Part shown: one piece after another, positions 7,600-17,054 of the stretch
Layout of the letters: each line of letters starts with the position of its first letter
Position numbering within the stretch: position 1 is the stretch's first letter
Assembly (NCBI GenBank): GCA_902786565.1
Contig: CADACW010000041.1
Location: 1 to 51,289 of the forward strand
DNA from: an uncultured Prevotellaceae bacterium
GTDB taxonomy: Bacteria > Bacteroidota > Bacteroidia > Bacteroidales > Bacteroidaceae
Reading direction: 5' to 3'
Length of the DNA: 51,289 nt
Program-made: the position numbers and the translations under genes
The notes under the pieces: model-generated
The model's database searches: none
Told to the model about the DNA's origin: nothing
What the model saw: only the letters and a program-made list of their open reading frames with translations

Positions 7600-8445
7600 T
7601 CAATAGGCATAAACCAGTCCGTATTTCTCGTGCAGTCGGCGGAGGGTGCCGTCTGACTTCATCTGCCGGATGACGTTGTTCACCATCTGCAACAGGTCCT
7701 CCTGCCCCTGCCGCATCAGCACGCCAATCTGCCCGTGGGTGAAAGGCTGGTCCAGCAGCGGTGCTGCCAGCCGGGAGTCGGTCTGCACATAATAGGGGGC
7801 CTCCGTAATCTCCGTTATCATCACGTCGGCCTGCCCCTCAGCAATGAGCGTGGGGATTTCTTCGTTTTTCGGGTGCACCGTGATGCTGGCGTGCGTCAGA
7901 TGCTCGTTGGCGAACTTCTCGTTCAGCCCGCCGGGATTGACCATCACCCGCACTTCGGGCTTGTCTATGTCGTCCAGCGACTTGTAGCGGCCGCTCTCCG
8001 TCGCCCTGCAGAGTATGGTCTTGCCGTTGGCCAGATAGCCTTCGCTCATCAGCATCGTCTCGCGCCGGGTGTCGGTGATGGTGATGCCGCCGATGGCAAG
8101 GTCGAATGTCTGCGGCTCTGCCAGCACATCGGCCGTCAGCGTGGGCCACGAGGTCTTGACAAACTCCACGCCGACGCCCAATTCGCCGGCTATTGCTCTG
8201 GCCATCTCGATGCCGAAGCCCCAATAGGTGCCGTCTGGCTCGCAGAACGACAGAGGGCAGTAGTCGCCGGTGGTGCCTACGAGCAGCGTGCCTCGTTCTG
8301 TCACCTCAGCTATCTTTCCGGCTGTGGCCGGTTTGCGGTCCTGTTCGGCAGTGCTGTCGCTGTTTGAACAGGCCATCAGACCGCCAGCGCTGCAGAGGGT
8401 CAACATGAGGCAAAGCCCCCAAAACTTGATGGTTTCCTTGTTCAT
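7600..8445 (-). CDS. PheC-like periplasmic solute-binding-fold lipoprotein (cyclohexadienyl dehydratase-like)
   Basis: A 281-residue protein with a lipoprotein leader and lipobox LMAC (Cys26). The mature part is a type II periplasmic binding fold (SBP_bac_3). It resembles cyclohexadienyl dehydratase PheC more than amino-acid receptors: TTGDYCPLSF, WPTLTADVL, NPGGLNEKFAN, ITVHP and ADVMITE fall in PheC order. PheC converts prephenate or arogenate to phenylpyruvate or phenylalanine in the periplasm. No ABC permease or ATPase genes are adjacent, which favours an enzyme or sensor role. The gene is 34 bp downstream of the BASS transporter gene and has no promoter of its own, so the two are co-transcribed. 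The enzymatic assignment is likely but unproven. Confidence 0.75.
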   Translation of the reverse strand: MNKETIKFWGLCLMLTLCSAGGLMACSNSDSTAEQDRKPATAGKIAEVTERGTLLVGTTGDYCPLSFCEPDGTYWGFGIEMARAIAGELGVGVEFVKTSWPTLTADVLAEPQTFDLAIGGITITDTRRETMLMSEGYLANGKTILCRATESGRYKSLDDIDKPEVRVMVNPGGLNEKFANEHLTHASITVHPKNEEIPTLIAEGQADVMITEITEAPYYVQTDSRLAAPLLDQPFTHGQIGVLMRQGQEDLLQMVNNVIRQMKSDGTLRRLHEKYGLVYAY

Positions 8446-8468
8446 AGGTCAGATATGCTTAATTGTGC

Positions 8469-8493
8469 ATTGTCAATTGTCAATTGTCAATTG
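8469..8493. repeat. Heptamer repeat ATTGTCA x3
   Basis: Three full units and a partial fourth. The tract overlaps the stop codon and last codons of the BASS gene (stop at 8480-8482), so a gain or loss of one unit would change the C-terminus. Confidence 0.8.
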
Positions 8494-9412
8494 CTTTCCT
8501 CCGGTAAAGATAGGCCACGGCAGCACCCGACAGGTTGTGCCACACGCTGAAGATAGCTCCCGGAATGGTGGCCAGCGGATAGGCTGCAAAATGGATGGTG
8601 GCCAGGCTGCTTGCCAGTCCTGAGTTCTGCATGCCCACCTCTATGGATATGGCTCTCTTCTTTGGCTCCGCCAATCGCAGCAGACGCCCTATCAGGTAGC
8701 CCAGACTCAGGCCGCAGACGTTGTGTAGCATGACCACGAAGACTATCAGCAGTCCGCCGGCCAGCAGCTTGTCGGCATTGGCAGCGATGATGATGGCCAC
8801 GATGAAGGCAATGGCCACCGACGAGAAAGCCGGCAGGTAGTCAGTGGCCCGCTCTGTGAACTTGGGCCAGAGCCATTTCACCAGCAATCCTACCACGATG
8901 GGCAGTATGACTACGCAGAGTATGCTCATGAACATGCTCACCACATCGACATCGACGCTCTTGCCCGCCAACGCCCATGTCAGCAGCGGGGTCAGCAGCG
9001 GTGCCAACAGGGTGGAGACGCCCGTCATGCCGACAGAGAGGGCCAGGTCGCCCTTGGCCAGATAGGTGATGACATTTGATGCGGTGCCGCCTGGACTGCA
9101 GCCCACCAGCACCACACCCAGCGCCAGGGCCTCGTCCAGGCGGAACAGCCAGGCCAGGCCCCAGGCCAGCAAGGGCATCACCGTGAACTGTGCCAGACAG
9201 CCGATGATGACATCCTTCGGACGACTGAAAACAATTTTGAAATCGCGGAGGTTCAAGGTCAGGCCCATGCCGAACATCACCACGCCCAGCAGATAGCTGA
9301 TGACTGTGGGGCGCACTTGCGCCAGCAGGTCTGGGAATGCCAGTGCCAGCAATGCCGCTGCAAGCACCAGTATGCCCATATATTCAGAAATGTAGTGACA
9401 GAGTTTCTTCAT
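8480..9412 (-). CDS. BASS family transporter (bile acid:sodium symporter-like)
   Basis: A 310-residue protein with about nine to ten hydrophobic segments. Seen: the two family signatures GCSPGGTASNVITYLAKGD and EVGMQNSGLASSLA, which form the crossed broken helices binding sodium and substrate. BASS proteins move organic anions with sodium across the inner membrane; besides bile acids, members handle pyruvate, pantoate and other keto acids. It is the first gene of an operon with the PheC-like protein from the promoter at 9466-9496. A keto acid such as phenylpyruvate, made outside by the partner, would be a logical substrate, but that is inference. Confidence 0.9.
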   Translation of the reverse strand: MKKLCHYISEYMGILVLAAALLALAFPDLLAQVRPTVISYLLGVVMFGMGLTLNLRDFKIVFSRPKDVIIGCLAQFTVMPLLAWGLAWLFRLDEALALGVVLVGCSPGGTASNVITYLAKGDLALSVGMTGVSTLLAPLLTPLLTWALAGKSVDVDVVSMFMSILCVVILPIVVGLLVKWLWPKFTERATDYLPAFSSVAIAFIVAIIIAANADKLLAGGLLIVFVVMLHNVCGLSLGYLIGRLLRLAEPKKRAISIEVGMQNSGLASSLATIHFAAYPLATIPGAIFSVWHNLSGAAVAYLYRRKAIDN

Positions 9413-9465
9413 AATTTATCCGTTCATTCCGCTCCGCAGAGTTTCCGCTTCGCTTAATTTGCAGG

Positions 9466-9496
9466 CAAAATTAGCAAAAACGGTTCTATTCGCAAA
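9466..9496 (-). promoter_or_regulatory. Promoter of the BASS-PheC operon
   Basis: Minus strand: TTTG (9493-9496), a 19-base spacer, TAATTTTG (9466-9473). The ATG at 9412 lies about 50 bases downstream. Confidence 0.75.
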
Positions 9497-9556
9497 ATGT
9501 TTTGTGATAAATTAGGATTTACCCTCTGTCACTTTCACATTTCTATCGCTTCATGT

Positions 9557-12500
9557 TCAACGTTTCATGATGTTGACAATTCCGATGATGTCGGCAATCG
9601 TTATCTTGCCGTCACCGTTCACGTCGGCAGTCTTCTTGTTGAACTGGTCGGTGGGCTTGCCGCTGATGTGGCTTATGATGGCCTGCATGTCGGTGTGGTC
9701 CACGCGCTTGTCCACGTTGGCGTCGCCCAGCAGATACCTGCCCACGAGCCTCACGGGCAGCACGTTGTCCAGCGGGCGCACGTCCTTCAGTGTCTCGCCA
9801 CCTTGCATGGGCGTGGTGCGCAGGTATAACGTCTGCGCGAGGTCGGGCTGTGGTGCCGTCAGGGTGACAATCTTCACCTTGTTCTGCTTGCCCGTGGCGT
9901 CATAGAGGTCAGCGGCGCTGACGGTGGTCTCGGCGAAGGAGACGGCGTTCTCGTCGCCCACCGGCGAGTTGTAGAGGCCCACCTTCACGCTCATGTCCGA
10001 GGCCAGCGGCAGCAGCGAGGTGTTGTTCACCTCGGCCACGATGGTGGTCACGCCCGTAGTGGTGTCGGTCTTCTTGCTCAGCACCTTCAGTGCCATGTCC
10101 ACCTGGCGCACGTCGAGCTGCGTGCCGCTCTGGCTGACGATGCGGCGCGGAGCCTTGGCTGCGGCTCCCCTGCGAGGTGCCTTCAGCGCATTGCTGTTGC
10201 CGGCAACGAAGTTGGCCGTCACGTCGTAGCTGACGGTGCCATCGAAGTTGTCAGTGACAGGATAGAGCACCTTCAGATCGGTCTTGCCCATCGGCATCAC
10301 CCTCACGTCGTATGACGTGGTGTTGCCATTCATGGTCACGTCGATGCGGTCGATAGGCTCAAAGCCCTTGTTCTCCACGGTGATGGTGACGGGCACCTGC
10401 TCTGCGCTGTTCACGTCGTAGGGATTGAAACGGGCTGTGTGCTCGATGTCGTTGTTGAAGTCCAAAGTCACCTCACGCACGGAGGCCGCGTCGCTGTAGT
10501 TGGCAGCGCTGTAGGCCACCTTCATGTCGAGGCCGTCCAGGTATCCGTCCATCGATGCGAGCACCATTTTCTCGTCGACGCTTGGGATGTCAGCCACTGC
10601 AATGGGCGACGAGAAGTATATCTGCTGTTCCTCGCTGCACAGTTTCGACGCATAGATGCGGTTCATGAACTTCACCGTTGCCGTGCCGTCGCCGTTGTCG
10701 GTGGTTTCCTGGTCGCTCTGGCTCCACAGCAGTGCCACGCCGCTCAGGTCGCGGGCATTGTCATCTACCACCATGCGGTAGTCGTTCACGATGCGGCCCA
10801 TCATTCCCACGTTGCCGTTCAGCTTGCCTGTCGGCTCGCCTTTCATGTCCACTGCGGTCAGCCTCATGTCGCGTCCGTTGTCGGTAGTCGCCATATAGGC
10901 CACGAGGTTGGTGCCGTCGGTGAAGTGGTAACTCTCGCCTGCGTCGATGGTTTGCTTGGAGTTGGGGTCAATCACCCGCTCCATCTGTACCATATTGGCT
11001 TCCACATTGGTGTAGCGCGTCTGCACCTTGTAGTTGTCGAAGATGTCGGCAGACACGTTGAGGTAAACCAGCTTGGTGGGTTCTGTCGGGTTGTTGGCAT
11101 CCTGCTTCAGGGTCATGGCCACCAGCACTTCGTCCTTACTGCCTGCGGCGTTCTGGATGGTCATCTTATACTCTACAGGCATGTTGCGGCTGTTGATGCG
11201 CATGATCTCCACGGGGGCGCTCCACCAGCTGCCGTTAAAGCGCGAGAGCATCAGGCTGCCATCGATGTAGCGCACGCCGTCATCGTTGAACTTGGCCTTG
11301 CCCTGCTGCCAGATGACGGCAGCGTGGGTGTCATACATATCCTCCTTCGACACCGCCACGGCGGGCATGACGCAGGCAGCCCCTTCCATGGAGCCTATCG
11401 TCTGGGTTTGCCAGTCGCCTCCGTCGGTGCGCCAAGCCAGGTGTATGTCGCTCATCTCACTGACTATTTTCTGCTGGCTGAGTTCGTCTGCCGAAGCCAT
11501 TATCTCGTCATTGATCTTGCCGTTCAGCTGTTCAAAGGCCACCAGCTCTGTCTTGCCGGCGTGGTCTTCTGCAAAGTCATACATCGGGGCTTCAACGCCC
11601 GTGTTCACCAAGTCGCTCTTGTTGCCGCTGGTGAACATCTGCAGGCGGTCGTCGTTGTAGTCGCTGGCGGTCTTCAGGTTGTTGAACAGCAGCGACGTGC
11701 CTCCCATCAGATAAGTGGGCTGGGCTATGCCGCTCACATTGTCGAGGAGTTTTGTGCCATCCAGTGCCCGCCGAGTCTTGCGGCTCAGCTTCCTGTAGTT
11801 TTGGGGCACGTTATTAGGTCCTGAGAATATGGGCTCTCCGAGCTTGAAGTCTGGATGATAGGGGTTCATTGAGTTGTTTGGATCCCAGAATGTTTTATTG
11901 CCTTTCAGGATGGTGAAGTCTGTTGACCCGCCCCAAAAGAAAATATTGTACTTCAGATAGGCCCACAGGTTGAAGTCGAATGAGATTTGGCTTCCGGCGT
12001 AGGCCTCCTTTTGGTAGGTCGGGGTGACGGTGCCCGTGCGTATGTCGATTCCGGCACTGCCCGCTACGCCAATGCCAGCCGAGACCACATAGAGATTGAG
12101 GCTGGCCTCAACCCAGGCGCCGATGGTGAGATTGAACCGCGTATCGGTAATCATGTCGATGAGCGGTTTCGACGCTACGTTGCCCTGTGCTGCTGCACGG
12201 TTGAGGAAGCCCAGCGTAGAGTAAACTCCGCAATCAATCGAAATGCCAAAATGTGCAATCCAAAGACTCCTTTTCACCATGACGTGTGCCGAGGCTTCCA
12301 TGATGACGCCGCCGTCGTAGAAGTTGACGTCAAGCTTCCCCGTCTTGGGATTGTAGTGCCCTATGCCGGAGAGGTAGCCCTTTAAGCCCACGAAGGCTCC
12401 CGTCATTTTCTGCATTTCATGGACTCGCTCTACCGCATCGTTCCTATTGTTGTTCACGGCATTCATACATTCCCTGAACTGGTCATCAAACCATTCGGCA

Positions 12501-15500
12501 TATTCTGCCGCATCCATCAAGTCTGCATACTGGCCGTAAGGAATGAAGTTACCCTCTAAAATGCCACGCACGATGAAGTAGTCGTCCTTGCGCTCGATGT
12601 GCAGTTGGAAGGGAAGTGTGGGAGGCGTATTGAAATGGAACTGGCTGAATTTGTCCATCCCATTGCCAATGTTTTTCATGTCGGTACCCTCATCTTCAAT
12701 CTTGTCGTCCACCTGGGTCAGGTCGTAGCCATCAAGTTCGCCGTCGAATTTGGTTTGCTCCGTGATGGCAAGCATGTCAACGCTGTTGTTGTGGAGCGAG
12801 GGCAGTTCCATCAATGTCTCATTGCCGTTTTTCACCAGCATGAGCTTCTCAGTGGCACCTTCGGCAATCTTTTTGCTGAGGTCGAAATCCAGAAGACAGT
12901 GGTTGGTGCTGAAGCTGGTGAAGACATCCTTGCCGATGAACCGGGTGTAGGTGGCATCGGGCGTCAGCTGGATGCTTCCATCACTGTTCACCAACTTGAT
13001 GTCATCCGTATTTTGGATATTGTCAGAGTGCAGGTTGAAGGTCAAACGGGCAAAACTGAAAGGCGCCCGGCTCGATAAGGGGCCAAACCGCTCATCGCTG
13101 AAGAGTTTCCTCACGGTCGGGTAGTCGGCGGTATCCGAATACTTCAGCGTGTCGTTCTTTTCTATCGTCAGCAGGTTGGTAGGGGTATTCTGGGCTTTTA
13201 CGGCTCCTACAAACTGAGAGTAACGGCCGTAGCGGCCTGTGAGCGTCAAGGTCTCCAAGGCGGCATCGGACACCTCCTCGTCATTCTCCTGCAGCACAAT
13301 GGTATGGCGGCGCACTTTGCCACGGTTCACCCCATAGCTGTAACCATAGTTCCACAGGTTCATCTTGGCGAGCATGGGATGATTGCGTCCGGGGAGATTC
13401 ACCTCTATGAGTTCGGCATACTGCTTCGGGTCGGTTCCTATTTGGTAGCCCTCATTACTGTAGTCATAGCCTACGGAACCCATGCTGGTGGGGTTGGCCA
13501 TGTCTTTGTCCACACAGGCATAGTTGAGTGTGGCATTGGTGACGGGCTGTCCCTTGCTGTCCACCAGCGTTATCAAGGTGTTGTTTGAGGTGATGTTATC
13601 CCAATTTAATGACACCTGCCGCCAATGTGCGGTAGCGTCTTTATAATTCCAAGTGAGCCGGTTCAGGTAATACATGTCTGCGCTTCCAGATGCTGCCTCA
13701 CTTTGGGAGTATAATTGCTTGTCTATTTTCAGTTCCGGCGTAATGTTGTAAACTATAGCCTGGAACTCTTCGGGGAAATCGATGCGGGCTTGGAAATCCA
13801 CGTCGTCCCTCTTGAGGGTGAAGGCATCGGCATCCTCGACATAGATATACCCCATGAGCCGATCCTTGAATGGTATGGTGTAGTCTGTATCGTTGTTGGT
13901 ATAGGTGAAGACATAGCTCTGGCCCGTATCTCCATAATACATTCCCGTCATTTGCAGCCAGACGGTACGGATGCCCGGCAACGGATGGCTGACGAAGGTG
14001 CTCTTGTAGTGCTTGTCGAAGGCGGCGTAATACACATCTATTATATAGGTACGTCCGTCGGCAGGCGGCATGAACGTGAACGTGCCCTTGAAGTTGGTCA
14101 GCGTCTGGAGCGCCTCGTCCTCGCCCTGGCGGGTCAGCGTCACCTCGGCACCTTCAAAGATGTTGTCGTAAATGGTGAAGTAAGCCTCCGTCTGGTTGAA
14201 CACGTCTTGTAGCATTGCGTAATTGTTGGCATCTAATCTGCTGATGAATCCGTTGGTCTTCAGCTTGTTGGTGACCGCTTCGACGGCAGCGCTGTTGTCG
14301 AAGGTCAGGTCGCCCGTCACATCCTGGGCGTTCACACGATAGACCATATTGCCCTTAGTACTGATGGGCGAGTAGTTCACGTTGTAGGTCAGGTTGCGCT
14401 CCATCACCTCGTCGGGAAGACAGGTGCGCTGCGCCAGGGTGTAAAACGTGAGGTCGTAGCTTTGCGACTTGTCCAGGTTGGGATGCACCTTGATGGTGGC
14501 GGTGGTATAGAGCCCGTCAACATCTTCCTGCAGCTCAAGCCATTCGGGCACGTTGTCGCCGTCGGTCTGGTTGTTGTAGGTTGCGCTCATGCCCAGTTCG
14601 GGAATCTCGTAGCCCACGCTGAAGCCCCGGGTGGGCAGGTACATCACCTCCGACGTGAGTACGGGGTCAGACTTCATGTGGTAGTGCTCCTTCAAGCGGG
14701 TGTAGCCCTGGAACGACATGTATTTCAGGCGGGGTTCCAGCGAGGCCGTCGACACCACCTTTATCCTGTTGCCCGAAGTGTTCTGCATGGTCAGCTGCAC
14801 CTCGGCCGTGACGATGGGCTGGCCTATCTGGTCGACGGTGGCATCGGGGTGCTCGGTGGTGAAGACAAAGGGCAGGTCGAACAACTTGGATATTCCGCCT
14901 GAGCCCTTGGTTGACCAATAATAATTATCAGGCTTGACGGATGAGCTCAACTTGCTGAAATGATAGTGCTCCGTCCATGTGGAGCCGTTGGCATGGGTGT
15001 AGTTCACGGTGACGTCGTCATTGACTGCCGTCCACTCCCACGACCGTTGCAGCTGGTCCCAGCCGCTGATTTCAAACTGGAATTTGGGCAATGTTGTTCC
15101 GGCCAGATAAGTGTTGGCTGTGTGAATGACCCTGCTCGGCTTCGTCGTCAGGTTATAGGTTCGCTGCGTGCTGACACCGCTGGCCAACGTGGCCGTCAGG
15201 ATGATGGTGCCGGCATACGTACCTGAATGGAGCGTTGCGTTGCCTATCTCGTTAATATTGATGGAAGCTCCCGGGCCTGCCACATTCTCCACGCTGTAGG
15301 TCACCGTGCCGCCGTCGGTGGCATTGGCGGGTACACACGAAATGGCAAGCGGGAATATTCTCTCTTCGATATTGTCGTAAAAATCCTGATACAGTTCGAT
15401 GTTGCTGCCGTCTGCCGGCAAGTCCACAAAGTCTATCGACGTGGCGGGAATAGCCGTTGCCTGGGTAGGCGACACGGTGACGGTGAAGAAGCCTTCGCTG

Positions 15501-16870
15501 CCGGGGGCTACCTCGTAGACATGGTGGTCGAGGAAGCCTAAGTCGTCAATGACAGGAACCTCAATGAGCGGTCCGAAGTCCACTTGGACGGTGCTATCCG
15601 TCGTGACGGTGGGCGCGGTGGCGTAGCAGGTCACGGTGCCTGTCTGCTCGTCGAAGTCGAAACGTTGCGGTTCGGCGGTCTGGCCGCCATCGAGCGACAC
15701 GGCGAAGCTGGACATGAAGCCTTCCTGCCGTGCACGCTTGACCAGATGCCAGTTGTCCATCGTGGCGGTGATGACCATGGTCTCGCCGCTCTTGAAGGTG
15801 GTCTTGTTGATTCTGACGTTTGAGAACGTAGGCTGGAAATGCTCCGGATAGAGCAACAATCCGAAGTTGAAGTTGTCGTTCAAGTCTGCCCGTGAGAAGA
15901 AAAAGGTCTTCAAGGCATCCGGGGCGGGGTTCACCACCTCGAAGGGTCCTACCTCACTGGTTTGATAGTTTACTACTTTTTCTGAGCTCTCGGTACTAAG
16001 CCTGTTGTCAACCGTCCTTGCCTCATTGTCGTCATCATGGTAGGAGTACATATACTCATCGTCTTTAGGCTGGTAGATGTACCAAGCCTCATAGCAGACA
16101 GAACCTGCGTTGACGGGAGTCAGCACCACCTCGCGGGTCTTCGACATACCGTAGTCGTCGGCATCAAGGGCCAGCCCCGTGTGGTCGGTATAGTGGGCCT
16201 TCAGCACCAATCGGCTGTCGGCAGTAATTCTGCATGCGGTGTTTAACCCAAACTTGAATGCCACGTACTCTCCAAAACGGAAAGTATATGTATCCAGAAA
16301 ACCGTAGGGATATTCACGCAGCAGCTCCAAGTTCGAGGTGTAGGTGCTTTGTTCCGGCTCTTCTGTGGCGATGAAATTGGTGTTGATCACCAGTAGCTGA
16401 TACCCTGCTTCGGCATAGTTCGTCCGGAGCACGCCAAAGATGGTGGGAATGTTGCCGCTACAAGAATTGTCATAAGCGTCTAAGGCCATTGTGACAGTCT
16501 TCGTCGTCTCGCCTGGTTCAAACGTGATGGTGGTTCCATCGTTATCCCAGTGCAGGATGTTGTTCAGCGTGATGCTGGCCTTATGGGTGGCCGAAGCCCC
16601 CAGTGGGCGACTGAGGGTGAAGGTCACTTCGGGATAGTTTTCATCGTCGCAGGTCTGAGTACCCGCGTCGATGACATAGATGTTGGGGTCTCGCGGGTCG
16701 GCCTGACCACCCGTGAAGGTGATGATGTCTTTACTCTGTGCAGAGACAGGCGAAATCCCCCACCCCACAACATTTATCAACATTAGTGCGAAGAAGCACA
16801 GCCACCGGCTGCACTGCCTCGGTGCACGCCCCACAGCAGCGGGCGGCGATAAAAGCTTTCTTTCAGTCAT
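9557..16870 (-). CDS. Giant secreted protein (2437 aa) with Calx-beta-like start and C-terminal dockerin
   Basis: The signal peptide has a hydrophobic core WLCFFALMLINVVGWGI and ends near VSAQ. The mature N-terminus holds a Calx-beta-like unit (PEVTFTLSRPLG ... ITFEPGETTKTVTM). Many beta-rich, Ig-like stretches follow. Around residues 1500-1640 there is an unusual block with alternating hydrophobic strands (IAHFGISIDCGVYSTLGFL, LTIGAWVEASLNLYVV), porin-like in look. Near the end are two CARDB-like units with a basic repeat KAPRRGAAAKAPRR between them. The C-terminus is a type I dockerin with two calcium loops, DANVDKRVDHTD (2383-2394) and DVNGDGKITIAD (2416-2427). No T9SS-like tail follows it. 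It is transcribed alone, away from the modules at 22.8-51 kb, but shares their building blocks. The function is unknown; a surface or adhesive role is inferred. Confidence 0.85.
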   Translation of the reverse strand: MTERKLLSPPAAVGRAPRQCSRWLCFFALMLINVVGWGISPVSAQSKDIITFTGGQADPRDPNIYVIDAGTQTCDDENYPEVTFTLSRPLGASATHKASITLNNILHWDNDGTTITFEPGETTKTVTMALDAYDNSCSGNIPTIFGVLRTNYAEAGYQLLVINTNFIATEEPEQSTYTSNLELLREYPYGFLDTYTFRFGEYVAFKFGLNTACRITADSRLVLKAHYTDHTGLALDADDYGMSKTREVVLTPVNAGSVCYEAWYIYQPKDDEYMYSYHDDDNEARTVDNRLSTESSEKVVNYQTSEVGPFEVVNPAPDALKTFFFSRADLNDNFNFGLLLYPEHFQPTFSNVRINKTTFKSGETMVITATMDNWHLVKRARQEGFMSSFAVSLDGGQTAEPQRFDFDEQTGTVTCYATAPTVTTDSTVQVDFGPLIEVPVIDDLGFLDHHVYEVAPGSEGFFTVTVSPTQATAIPATSIDFVDLPADGSNIELYQDFYDNIEERIFPLAISCVPANATDGGTVTYSVENVAGPGASININEIGNATLHSGTYAGTIILTATLASGVSTQRTYNLTTKPSRVIHTANTYLAGTTLPKFQFEISGWDQLQRSWEWTAVNDDVTVNYTHANGSTWTEHYHFSKLSSSVKPDNYYWSTKGSGGISKLFDLPFVFTTEHPDATVDQIGQPIVTAEVQLTMQNTSGNRIKVVSTASLEPRLKYMSFQGYTRLKEHYHMKSDPVLTSEVMYLPTRGFSVGYEIPELGMSATYNNQTDGDNVPEWLELQEDVDGLYTTATIKVHPNLDKSQSYDLTFYTLAQRTCLPDEVMERNLTYNVNYSPISTKGNMVYRVNAQDVTGDLTFDNSAAVEAVTNKLKTNGFISRLDANNYAMLQDVFNQTEAYFTIYDNIFEGAEVTLTRQGEDEALQTLTNFKGTFTFMPPADGRTYIIDVYYAAFDKHYKSTFVSHPLPGIRTVWLQMTGMYYGDTGQSYVFTYTNNDTDYTIPFKDRLMGYIYVEDADAFTLKRDDVDFQARIDFPEEFQAIVYNITPELKIDKQLYSQSEAASGSADMYYLNRLTWNYKDATAHWRQVSLNWDNITSNNTLITLVDSKGQPVTNATLNYACVDKDMANPTSMGSVGYDYSNEGYQIGTDPKQYAELIEVNLPGRNHPMLAKMNLWNYGYSYGVNRGKVRRHTIVLQENDEEVSDAALETLTLTGRYGRYSQFVGAVKAQNTPTNLLTIEKNDTLKYSDTADYPTVRKLFSDERFGPLSSRAPFSFARLTFNLHSDNIQNTDDIKLVNSDGSIQLTPDATYTRFIGKDVFTSFSTNHCLLDFDLSKKIAEGATEKLMLVKNGNETLMELPSLHNNSVDMLAITEQTKFDGELDGYDLTQVDDKIEDEGTDMKNIGNGMDKFSQFHFNTPPTLPFQLHIERKDDYFIVRGILEGNFIPYGQYADLMDAAEYAEWFDDQFRECMNAVNNNRNDAVERVHEMQKMTGAFVGLKGYLSGIGHYNPKTGKLDVNFYDGGVIMEASAHVMVKRSLWIAHFGISIDCGVYSTLGFLNRAAAQGNVASKPLIDMITDTRFNLTIGAWVEASLNLYVVSAGIGVAGSAGIDIRTGTVTPTYQKEAYAGSQISFDFNLWAYLKYNIFFWGGSTDFTILKGNKTFWDPNNSMNPYHPDFKLGEPIFSGPNNVPQNYRKLSRKTRRALDGTKLLDNVSGIAQPTYLMGGTSLLFNNLKTASDYNDDRLQMFTSGNKSDLVNTGVEAPMYDFAEDHAGKTELVAFEQLNGKINDEIMASADELSQQKIVSEMSDIHLAWRTDGGDWQTQTIGSMEGAACVMPAVAVSKEDMYDTHAAVIWQQGKAKFNDDGVRYIDGSLMLSRFNGSWWSAPVEIMRINSRNMPVEYKMTIQNAAGSKDEVLVAMTLKQDANNPTEPTKLVYLNVSADIFDNYKVQTRYTNVEANMVQMERVIDPNSKQTIDAGESYHFTDGTNLVAYMATTDNGRDMRLTAVDMKGEPTGKLNGNVGMMGRIVNDYRMVVDDNARDLSGVALLWSQSDQETTDNGDGTATVKFMNRIYASKLCSEEQQIYFSSPIAVADIPSVDEKMVLASMDGYLDGLDMKVAYSAANYSDAASVREVTLDFNNDIEHTARFNPYDVNSAEQVPVTITVENKGFEPIDRIDVTMNGNTTSYDVRVMPMGKTDLKVLYPVTDNFDGTVSYDVTANFVAGNSNALKAPRRGAAAKAPRRIVSQSGTQLDVRQVDMALKVLSKKTDTTTGVTTIVAEVNNTSLLPLASDMSVKVGLYNSPVGDENAVSFAETTVSAADLYDATGKQNKVKIVTLTAPQPDLAQTLYLRTTPMQGGETLKDVRPLDNVLPVRLVGRYLLGDANVDKRVDHTDMQAIISHISGKPTDQFNKKTADVNGDGKITIADIIGIVNIMKR

Positions 16871-16923
16871 GGTCTCGGTGTTTTTTGGTTTTTTATTTCT
16901 TCACATAGTTTCAAATTTCTTTG

Positions 16924-16931
16924 CAAAGATA
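16924..16931 (-). promoter_or_regulatory. Probable -7 element for the 2437-aa gene
   Basis: TATCTTTG on the minus strand, 54 bases before the ATG. The nearest TTTG is 24 bases upstream, longer than the usual 19-21, so this may be a weak or activator-dependent promoter. Confidence 0.5.
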
Positions 16932-16960
16932 GGGAAAACCGCGGAAACACGTACACAAAG

Positions 16961-16999
16961 GCGCGTGGTATTTCTCAAAAACAGCGAAATACCACGCGC
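16961..16999. promoter_or_regulatory. Perfect 14-bp inverted repeat upstream of the 2437-aa gene
   Basis: GCGCGTGGTATTTC, 11 bases, then GAAATACCACGCGC. It lies just upstream of the putative promoter at 16924. On the minus strand no T run follows, so it is not a terminator of the genes to its right; an operator is more likely. Confidence 0.65.
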
Positions 17000-17054
17000 A
17001 GAAGGGCTGTTTTTTCAGGCAAATGATATGCCTGATCGTAAACCGTCTGTCGCT

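Noticed and set aside
7735-8367. Plus-strand 210-codon frame opposite the PheC-like gene
   Set aside because: Shadow frame; the minus strand has a lipobox and a clear family match over its whole length.
10439-11824. Plus-strand frame of 461 codons opposite the 2437-aa gene
   Set aside because: His/Val/Ala-rich shadow without recognisable domains; the minus-strand gene is continuous across it.
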